Made by a program: the position numbers and the translations under genes
In this document: piece by piece, positions 52,341 through 61,202 of the stretch
Position numbering within the stretch: the stretch's first letter is position 1
Layout of the letters: each line of letters begins with the position of its first letter
DNA from: Diplonema papillatum
Lineage: Eukaryota > Euglenozoa > Diplonemea > Diplonemida > Diplonemidae
Direction: 5' to 3'
Length of the DNA stretch: 64,000 nt
Assembly (NCBI GenBank): GCA_030068145.1
Contig: JAPJBO010000014.1
Location: forward strand, 558,001 to 622,000
Notes under the pieces: generated by a model
Told to the model about the DNA's origin: nothing
The model's database searches: none
The model's input: the letters and a program-made list of their open reading frames with translations, nothing else

Positions 52341-55300
52341 TCAGCACGCAATGAAGGTACTGTGCTTGCCAATGCTGAAGCCAGGAGACGTGCTGCGTGA
52401 GCGAGCGGAAGCCGGGGAGGTGGTACGAGACATGCTTTGGCTCTGGCTACGCGAGCGCGTGGAGGACGGGTTGTAGAACGACCTCTGCGACCACCTCGAG
52501 AGAAGGATAAGGCTCGCGATGTTCGTCTGAATCTCCTGCACGGTCAGTAAGCTGTCTCGCTGACTCTGCTTCATCATGTCGTACGCGCACACAATGTCCC
52601 TCAACGCCCGCAGCACAGCGTTGCGCGCGTGCCTCGGGATCCGATCGATCTCGTCCAAGCCCAAGCCCCACTGCCTGCCCGGGAGCAGCGTGCGGTCCTT
52701 CAAAGCGTCGGCCAGGATGGCTTTCAGCGTCTGATGCGCGACCTTGAAGATGCCCTCCTTGTCCTTCGACTCGTGGATCTGCGCGATTTTGACGCCCATC
52801 GACGGCGTCGCGTGCAGAACCGACTCCCGCAGCTGCGTCCACTCCTTCGCGTGCTCGGAGTCGTACGCCCAGTGCACAATCGGCCCCTGCGTCGGAGTCC
52901 GCGAGCGCGCCGCAGCGTTTTTGACCAGCGCAGGCGTGCTGAACCCATTCGGCAACGCCGACAGCACAGTCCGACTCCTGCGGCTCGTCTCGCGCGCCAA
53001 ACTCACGGACGAACTGTCCCGTCCGGTGGAGTACGAGCGCGTCGACGAAGCCCGGATGCTGCTGATCGCACTCGACGGCCCCCTCCCGTCGTCCCCCGCC
53101 GAAGGCGAGCAGCCGTCGCAGTGCACCGGCACCGTGCAGCCCGCGGGCACCGACGCTCTGGACGCCGAAGAGTTCTCGCGGGCCGCGCCCAGCTTCCGCG
53201 TCGGCGACTCCGCCCAGCGGCCCTCGGGGGCCGACGGAGCCGGCGCCGGGGCCGCGGCCGGCTTGTGCCCGGTCTTCTGGCGTTCCTTCTGCGCGGCGCG
53301 CATCATGCGGTTGAGGAACTCGGGGTTGGCGGCCACGCCGCCGTCCTTCGGTTGGTCGCCGGGGACGAAGACGCTGCTGAGCTGCAGGGAGGCGGACAGG
53401 TTGGGCCGGGCGGTGCGGGCGGGCTTGGGTTGGCGCGGCTTGCCTTCGCGGAACGCGTCGCGGATGGCCTCCCGCTCCGCTTGCTCGCGCATCGCGACGC
53501 TCGTCCGCTGGCACGCGTGGCTCCTCTCGAGGGCCGCCGCGACCTCCCGGTGCCGCTGGGTCTCCATCCGGAACTTCCGGTGCTGGAACTCGATCGACTC
53601 GCGCGCGTGCTTCTGCGCCAGGCGCAGCGCCGACGGCGAGTGGCCTTCGCCGACCCGCTCGAGCAGCAGCCGGGTGCCTCGCTCGTGCTCTTCGACGGCG
53701 GCGCGCTGGCTCGCTTCGTCGGAGGTCGCCGCGTCGAGGAGCCCGGATATAAATATCGCGGCCTCGTTCGCGCTCTTCGCGGCGGCCCGCCGGCCCGGGC
53801 ACGCGGTCCCGTCGCACACCCGCCGGCCGGCGGCTCGGGCCGACCGCAGCCGCTCCTGCATCGCGGCGCGCAGAGAGTGGCCCTCGTCCGACGCCGCCCG
53901 ATGCAACGCGCGCGCGTCCGCTTCGCTGCCCGCGACACCGTCCCGCTCCCGGGCCTCGGCGGCGCACAGGGCATGTCTCGCGGCCCAGGCGTGCCTCGTC
54001 CTTTCCCGCAGTTTCTCCTGAATCCCGATGCGCAGAGACTGTTCCTCGACCAGCGCCACTTGATGCAACGCACGCGCGTCCGCTTCGCTGCCCGCCACAC
54101 CATCCCGCTCCCGGGCCTCAGCGGCACCCAGGGCATGCCTCGCAGCCGAGGCGTGTCTTGTCCTTTCCCGCAGTCTCTCCTGCCTTCCGGCGCGCAGAGA
54201 CGACTGTTCCTTGACCAGCGCCGCCTGATGCAATGCGCGCGCGTCCGCTTCGCTGCCCGCGACACCGTCCCGCTCCCGGGCCTCAGCGGCACACAGGGCA
54301 TGTCTCGCGGCCCAGGCGTGCCTAGTCCTTTCCCGCAGTCTCTCCTGAATCGCGATGCGCAGAGACTGTTCCTCGACCAGCGCCACCTGATGCAACGCGC
54401 GCGCATCCGCTTCGCTGCCCGCCACACCATCCCGCTCCCGGGCCTCAGCGGCACAAAGGGTGTGTCTCGCAGCCGAGGCGTGCCTTGTCCGTTCACGCAG
54501 TCTCTCCTGCATCCCGACGCGCAGAGACTGTTCCTTGACCAGCGCCACGTGATGCAACGCGCGCGCGTCCGCTTCGCTGCCCGCCACAACATCGCGCTCC
54601 CGGACCTCAGCGGCACACAGGGCATGCCTAGTCCTTTCCCGCAGTCTCTCCTGCATCTCGACGCGCAGAGACTGTTCCTTGACCAGCGCCACTTGATGCA
54701 ACGCGCGCGCGTCCGCTTCGCTGTCCGCGACACCGTCCCGCTCCCGGGCCTCAGCGGCACACAGGGCATGTCTCGCGGCCGAGGCGTGCGTTGTCCTTTC
54801 CCGCAGTCTCTCCTGCATCCCGACGCGCAGAGACTGTTCTTCGTCCAACGCCGCTTGATGCAACGCGCGCGCGTCCGCTTCTTCGTCGACTGCCAGCTGG
54901 CGCCTGCCGGCTGCTTCGTCCGCCTCGGCAGCCGCCGCGAAGCCCGCGAGCAGCAGCACGCGCTGCGCGGCGTTCTTCGCCGCCTCTCTCCCGACCGCGA
55001 TCCCCGCCTCGGCGGCGGAGATGCCCAGCAGCCGCTGCAGGAACGCGTTTTCGAGCCCTTGCCGGTGGTGGTGCTCCTCTTGGGCCGCGCCCGCTCGCTC
55101 CGCAGTTTCCTCGTCCACCAGCGCGTCTTGGTCCTCGAGCATCTGCATTTCTTGCGCCAGAGTCAGTGTGACGTCTTGAGACCCGAACACGACCGACGGC
55201 GAGTACCTTTGAGGCGGGGGTTCTGGTTTGCTTCACTTCCAGCTTTGGAGGCGTGCAGGGCACGAAAGGGGAGGTTTTAGTTTAACAGCTAGCATCAAGT

Positions 55301-56618
55301 CTTCTTCGAAGAAAAACTCAAAACGGAAATGGGGTACCTCCTTTGATCTATCGCAACTAGCAGTCTCCTCAAGCATTTCCTACAAAGCAGGTGCTTATAC
55401 AGGGTCGTCTCTGGGGTGTAACCAAACCGCCACGGGGCACTGCTGCCACGAAGTGGACGTGGGCGACAAGGGAGACGATGTTACCGTTTGAAACGAACTT
55501 GCTGGCAACACATGAGAGAAATGATGAGGAGGGAAGGGGGGGGCGGGCTGCAAATACCGGTGAAACGCGAGGGAGCCCAGCTTGTCCGCGGCGTCCGGCG
55601 AGCAGAACGACGGCGTCGGGGACGGCGGGTCGGCGAGCGCCTGCGCCCGCCTCTCGAGGCGGTGGATCGCGGAGGCCTGCCTGTTGACCTCGGCCCGGAG
55701 CGCCTCGTTGTCGGCCCGCAGCCCGGCCGCGGACGCGGGCGGGCTGCACTCGCCGCCGCCGCCGCCGGGGGACACCTCGCGATGCGCTATGACGTTGACG
55801 ACCTGCTGCACGACGGTAGCCGGCGGCTCTGCTGCGTCGGTCTGCGCGGCCTTCGTTTTCCGCAGCGGCGTCGCCTGCGTGCCGGTGTTCACCCGCGTGT
55901 CCGAGAAGTCGATCGTGTCGTAGAATGTGAAGCGCTTGGGCGATTTCGCGTCGTCGCCACTCCCCCGGCGCGCGGGGGCAGCCGGCCTCAGCGGGGAAGG
56001 GACGACGACCCTTGGCTTGCTGGCGCGCAGCAGGGCGAGTTCGTGCGAGACGCTCGCGATTTCGGCGCGCGCGGCCTCGAGTTCTTCGAGGAAGCACGCC
56101 CGCTGGACGATGGCCTCGTTGTGCTTCTGTGCGAGACCCGCGACACGCAGGACGGCGGCGTTGCGCTCTTTGCGGACTTCGTCGCTCTGCGCAGTTTCGA
56201 CGATCAGCCGCTGCTCAAGCGCCGCCACCGCGGCGGCGTGCCGTCTTCTCTCCAGCCGGAGGGTTGCCAGCAGCTGGAGGCCGAAGGCCACGCTTCCGTC
56301 GCGTTCTTCGCAGAGCGAAGCGTAGTCGGACAGGAAGTAAGAGTGTGCCGACGCGCTCCGGCGGCCGGCGGAGTCCCTCGGGCCCCGCTCGCGGGGGTGC
56401 GCGTACGCGCGCGGGAGGGACAGCGTGCTGCAGCGCATGGCGCGGTGCGGCGTCCCGGCGGCCGCCCTGCCCGCCGACTCCGACGCGGCGAGCAGCCTCG
56501 CGTTGTAGTTGCACGACGGCGACCGCGACGCGGCCCGCGGGCCGCCCCAGCGGCACGCGGGGCTCGCGTCTCCCCCTTCCCACGTCGGCGCGTTCCGGCG
56601 GATCGACGGGCTCGGCAT
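52341..56618 (-). CDS. Large repetitive coiled-coil protein, probably two exons (about 1308 aa)
   Basis: Exon 1 56618..55558 starts at an ATG (MPSPSIRRNAPTW). It encodes a Ser/Arg start, a coiled coil (RRRHAAAVAALEQRLIVETA), a linker with FYDTIDFSDTRV and a second coiled coil. Donor GTATTT follows 55558 (phase 2). The next long frame lacks an ATG and has acceptors CTCAAAG (exon from 55206) or GTGAAG (from 55230), both phase-compatible. Exon 2 contains about seven 50-54-residue repeats (units such as SEADARALHQVALVEEQSLR then ERLRERTRHA), further helical segments, a Ser/Arg-rich middle and an SRSTSPGF tail. Probably a structural or cytoskeletal protein; no enzyme motif is seen. The two frames could instead be separate genes; the joint call rests on phase and the missing start codon. 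Confidence 0.55.
53870..54890. repeat. Coding tandem repeat, about 160-bp units, seven copies
   Basis: Units contain CGCGCGTCCGCTTCGCTGCC, CCGTCCCGCTCCCGGGCCTC and CGCAGAGACTGTTCCT and encode the 50-54-residue helical module. One unit near 54600 lacks about 12 residues. Divergence between units is modest. Confidence 0.9.
55207..55557. other. Probable intron with R1 and R4 repeats
   Basis: Holds an R1 fragment (55270-55320: TAGCATCAAGTCTTCTTCGA) and an R4 fragment (55335-55405: TCGCAACTAGCAGTCTCCTC, AAAGCAGGTGCTTATACAGG). Repeats in introns is the pattern of the other spliced genes here. Confidence 0.6.
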
Positions 56619-56695
56619 CGTATCAAAAAGCCGCTCCCTCCCTCCACACAGTACTGCCTACGTGTTGCATTTTGAACTAAACGCCTTTAAAGTCA

Positions 56696-57009
56696 GGCCA
56701 TGCTTCGGAACCGTTTCTTGAGCCCAGACCATTGGGAGGTCGTGTTTTTCGCTATATTACCGGGGTGGTGTAAGGGGTCGGTGTCATATGCGATTGAGTG
56801 GCCATGCTTCGGAACCGTTTCTTGAGCCCAGACCAATGGGAGGTCGTGTTTTTCGCTATATTACCGGGGTGGTGTAAGGGGTCGGTGTCATATGCGATTG
56901 AGTGGCCATGCTTCGGAACCGTTTCTTGAGCCTAGACCAATGGGAGGTCGTGTTTTTTTCGTTATATTACCGGGGTGTTGTAATGGTCGAGTGTCATATG
57001 CGATTGAGT
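56696..57009. repeat. 104-bp tandem repeat, three copies
   Basis: Units begin GGCCATGCTTCGGAACCGTT at 56696, 56800 and 56904. They include AGGTCGTGTTTTTCGCTATA and end CATATGCGATTGAGT. The last unit has small insertions. Confidence 0.95.
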
Positions 57010-57510
57010 GGCCACGCTTCCGTCGCGTACTTCGCAGAGCGAAGCGTAGTCGGACAGCTTACCTCGACGCCGTTGTGTCCCCAAGCAGTTTGCGCCACAT
57101 TCCGGATATCCGTAGAACACCGGTTGGCTTGGGCTCTGCCCTGTTCACTCGCCGTTACTAGGAGCATCGCTGTTGCTTTCTTTTCCTGCGCTGAGTGATA
57201 TGCTTAAGTTTAGTGCGTAGATCTTCAACAGCTGAGGTCGGTGAGAGCTTCATTCGAACGACCAGTTTTTTTCCAAAAATCAATCCATGCCTTTAAAGTG
57301 TGAACCTCACGAGACTAGACGATATTTGGAAATCGTCAGTCGCTCTCATTGAAGATCCATTGACCGAACACCATCCAATTTCATCAAACCTTGCGGTTCG
57401 ATTTCCTGCGCTGAGTGAGTACGCTTAAGTTTGGCGCGTAGATCTGCAACAGCTGAGGTCGGTGAAGGTACCAGTGTGCCGACACGCTTCGGCGGCATGG
57501 GCCCGCTCTT
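57010..57510 (-). pseudogene. Interrupted duplicate of the coiled-coil gene's exon 1
   Basis: 57010-57057 matches 56286-56333 with one or two changes, and 57464-57510 resumes with 56334-56390 (GTGTGCCGACGCGCTCCGGC region), so one contiguous exon piece has been split. The 57058-57463 insert carries a near-repeat of CCTGCGCTGAGTGAT...TCAACAGCTGAGGTCGGTGA at 57183-57245 and 57403-57465. Neither piece can code for the full protein. Confidence 0.75.
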
Positions 57511-57536
57511 TGGGGGAAGAAAGGCCGGCCCTTTGT

Positions 57537-58772
57537 CGCCGGGTGCGTTTTGATCAGCCGGGTGCGATTTGATCAGCCGGGTGCGTTTTGATCAGCCGGG
57601 TGCGATTTGATCAGCCGGGTGCGTTTTGATCAGCCGGGTGCGTTTTGATCAGCCGGGTGCGATTTGATCAGCCGGGTGCGATTTGATCAGCCGGGTGCGA
57701 TTTGATCAGCCGGGTGCGATTTGATCAGCCGGGTGCGATTTGATCAGCCGGGTGCGTTTTGATCAGCCGGGTGCGTTTTGATCAGCCGGGTGCGATTTGA
57801 TCAGCCGGGTGCGATTTGATCAGCCGGGTGCGATTTGATCAGCCGGGTGCGATTTGATCAGCCGGGTGCGATTTGATCAGCCGGGTGCGATTTGATCAGC
57901 CGGGTGCGTTTTGATCAGCCGGGTGCGTTTTGATCAGCCGGGTGCGATTTGATCAGCCGGGTGCGATTTGATCAGCCGGGTGCGATTTGATCAGCCGGGT
58001 GCGATTTGATCAGCCGGGTGCGATTTGATCAGCCGGGTGCGTTTTGATCAGCCGGGTGCGTTTTGATCAGCCGGGTGCGATTTGATCAGCCGGGTGCGAT
58101 TTGATCAGCCGGGTGCGATTTGATCAGCCGGGTGCGATTTGATCAGCCGGGTGCGATTTGATCAGCCGGGTGCGATTTGATCAGCCGGGTGCGATTTGAT
58201 CAGCCGGGTGCGATTTGATCAGCCGGGTGCGATTTGATCAGCCGGGTGCGTTTTGATCAGCCGGGTGCGTTTTGATCAGCCGGGTGCGTTTTGATCAGCC
58301 GGGTGCGTTTTGATCAGCCGGGTGCGATTTGATCAGCCGGGTGCGATTTGATCAGCCGGGTGCGATTTGATCAGCCGGGTGCGATTTGATCAGCCGGGTG
58401 CGATTTGATCAGCCGGGTGCGATTTGATCAGCCGGGTGCGATTTGATCAGCCGGGTGCGATTTGATCAGCCGGGTGCGTTTTGATCAGCCGGGTGCGATT
58501 TGATCAGCCGGGTGCGATTTGATCAGCCGGGTGCGATTTGATCAGCCGGGTGCGATTTGATCAGCCGGGTGCGATTTGATCAGCCGGGTGCGATTTGATC
58601 AGCCGGGTGCGTTTTGATCAGCCGGGTGCGTTTTGATCAGCCGGGTGCGTTTTGATCAGCCGGGTGCGATTTGATCAGCCGGGTGCGTTTTGATCAGCCG
58701 GGTGCGATTTGATCAGCCGGGTGCGATTTGATCAGCCGGGTGCGTTTTGATCAGCCGGGTGCGTTTTGATCA
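57537..58772. repeat. 19-bp satellite, about 65 copies in two variants
   Basis: Unit GATCAGCCGGGTGCG plus either TTTT or ATTT. Apart from this single T/A position the units are essentially identical across 1.2 kb. Each unit contains TGATCA. The T-type units occur as singles, pairs or short runs separated by runs of five to nine A-type units. Confidence 0.97.
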
Positions 58773-60621
58773 CCCTTTTGTTTAGAGTTAAAGTTCGCTT
58801 GAAATTCCGGGAAGCAGAAATTGGTCGTCGCAAAAAACTTAAGAACACTCCTTCAAAAGGTTGGAGCATTGCTTGCGACGGTTTCCGTTGGATGACCTGC
58901 TCCATCGACGAGTCCTCCGCTTGCTGGAGGGGGAAGAAATGCGAACGTGTGGGGGATGTCTTTTGTCTTACAGCGGATGCTGAAGCGCTGTAGCAGATCA
59001 CGGACACAGCGAAACCATGAACAGAGAGGGACAACGGACCGGGGCAGAATGCCCGGCCCGGCAATTCGGATGGATCTTGAATGGTTGGTGGGTGAACTCC
59101 AAAAGTGGGCAGCAGAAGAAGAGTACGAAAGCAACACTTTGCCGCCCTCCATCGTCGGGGGAAGGGGAGATGGCAGCAGCCCGCGTCCACGTCCAGCTGA
59201 TTCAGTTAAGGGCGTCGAACTGATGACTGGCAGCTCGCCATACAATGATCCTCCCCCCGCCGCGGCGGCATATTTTTTTTCGTAGACTAGCTTCCAAGCG
59301 CAAGACAGAGCTTACGCTTTCGCTTCCTCGGGAACATCTCAGGAGTTGCGGGCAACTGGGCAAAAGGTTTCTCCCCTGCAGCACAGTTTTCTGCATTTAG
59401 TTTCGTTCGTGCGTGCACCTGTTGTTCCTGAGACGCTCCCTTCGGTACAACTTTACTCATAATAAACTAACTGTCAAGCAAACAATCAATCTCGTCATCT
59501 CAAAGGAGAGCGCTTGTTGTCTTCGTGTAAACGTAAGGCGGGGAGAGAACCCATGTATATGCGTTCATCCGGTTCATATTCTCCTTCCAAGACTAGGGTC
59601 TTATGCGCCAAAAAATACCCGAGGGACTGCCCTGTGCTCATTTCGACGGAGGCTAGAGGGGGAGAAAACCAATACAACTACAAAGTGGGTCTTATTTGTT
59701 GAACGCTTACGCCCGCCACTAAAACCCTGATTTACCTGTGTTTCTACAGCACATTAACCTCTCATTATTTCGCAATTGGCAGTCTCCTCAAGTATTATTT
59801 CGTACAAAGCAGGTGCTCATACAAAAGAAAAGCATGGAACAAAAGTGTCTCCGGCCGTTCCTGCTCATGATCCCGGCGCACCCGCTAAGCCAGTGCGGTC
59901 CAGCAAGAGCAGTCCAGCCAATGGTGGGACGACACGGTGTCATCAAAGACTAACTGATAAGCCAACAACTACTCCCAGCAGGATTGGCGTCTGCTATCAA
60001 AAAGGAGGGAGAGAGGTGAGAGAGAGAGAGAGGTACTGGTGAAACTGAAAGACGAAGAGGGTTCCAGCGACACTTTGAAAAAAAAAAAAAAAAACAGGGT
60101 GCAGAAGTCGTTCCTACTCGGTAGCGCTCGAGATAAACTTGCGAAAGGATACAGTTTGCGGCTATCCGGTCCGGTCAAAGACGGTGGCCAGGGTGTAACC
60201 CACTGGCTTGGACGACAGAGTGTCCTCCAAGGCAGCTCATCGGCGAAGCGGATACTCGAACTCTTGCAGACTTGTGTCTCTTTCGGAACATCGCAAGATG
60301 GGGGTACCTCCTAAACCAGCAAAACAAGGGTAGAGTGCAAAAATTGGAAGCAAATCTTAAAGCCATGAGGGACGAACGACTTCCTGCCATCTTCTTTCAC
60401 CGCGTGGGTAGCGGGCGTACTCTGAAATGAATCGCTTGCAAAAAGTCTTTCTTCGAAGGCACCCGGCTACTGTGCAGCGAAGTCACTCACGCATGCCAGT
60501 GAGTACGCTGTCTTCTCCAGAGGATGTAGCGACAGTCCATCCTCCGCACTCCACACGAGACGGATTCCTCGAGCATTGCCCGCCGAACACGGCGTCTCCG
60601 CAAATAAAGTGAAAGAAGAAA
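58773..60621. other. No gene seen; R4 copy and A-tract
   Basis: An R4 copy lies at 59672-59830. An A16 run lies at 60079-60094. The plus frame at 58947-59285 and the minus frame at 58853-59245 overlap, and neither has family features. Confidence 0.4.
59672..59830 (+). repeat. Dispersed repeat family R4
   Basis: CAATACAACTACAAAGTGGG, then TTGTTGAACGCTTACGCCCG and CGCAATTGGCAGTCTCCTCA, AAAGCAGGTGCTCATACA. Related to 39125-39368. Confidence 0.85.
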
Positions 60622-60720
60622 AGAGAGAGAGGAAGTCGACGTACTAGTGCAGGAAATCTCACCCGAGGAGTTTCCGGTCATCACTCCTCCCCCGTTCTAC
60701 GACAGGCGGGAGTCATTTCG
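60622..60720 (+). repeat. R3 repeat, diverged
   Basis: AGAGAGAGAGGAAGTCGACG, CCCGAGGAGTTTCCGGTCAT and ACGACAGGCGGGAGTCATTT correspond to the R3 layout at 42233. Confidence 0.65.
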
Positions 60721-61202
60721 TCGGCGCAGCGCGCCGCGGCGTAAACCAGGTTGATGCATCTGAATAGTATTCATTGATTGGGAGTAAGGAACCTTCCGTG
60801 TCAAATAAAAGGAGTGTCTCGCTTGGCGTATTGAGGCGCTTCCATATATCATAAAACGGATGCGCCGTCAGCAGCACAAGCACGAGACAGTTCACCGACT
60901 TGGAAAACTGGTTCGAAAAACTCAAACACACTCTTACGCACCAGTCCGTACGTCTCCTTGGTGATAATAAAGCTTAACCCTTTACGGACGAGCGCTCTGC
61001 GTTCTCGGACAAGAAAAACAGCGTCAGGAACTAACATTGGCCAAGAAGTCAACGCCAAAAAACATTCGACTTCGAGTTGTCTGCGTCTAATAATTTTCTG
61101 AGAACCCCAGAACGATGGATGCGTGTGTGCTGCAAGTTTTTTTCGAACAGAAGGTTAGATCAGACGAACGCGTCGCGGCTGGCTCGAAGCAACTCTACTT
61201 TC
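60721..61202. other. No gene seen
   Basis: Downstream flank of the Cys-rich gene on its strand. No repeat recognised. Confidence 0.4.

Noticed and set aside
52629-55280. 883-codon plus-strand ORF opposite the coiled-coil gene
   Set aside because: Arg/Pro-rich composition typical of the antisense of GC-rich Ala/Glu/Arg repeats. The minus frame shows heptad-like repeats and sensible composition.
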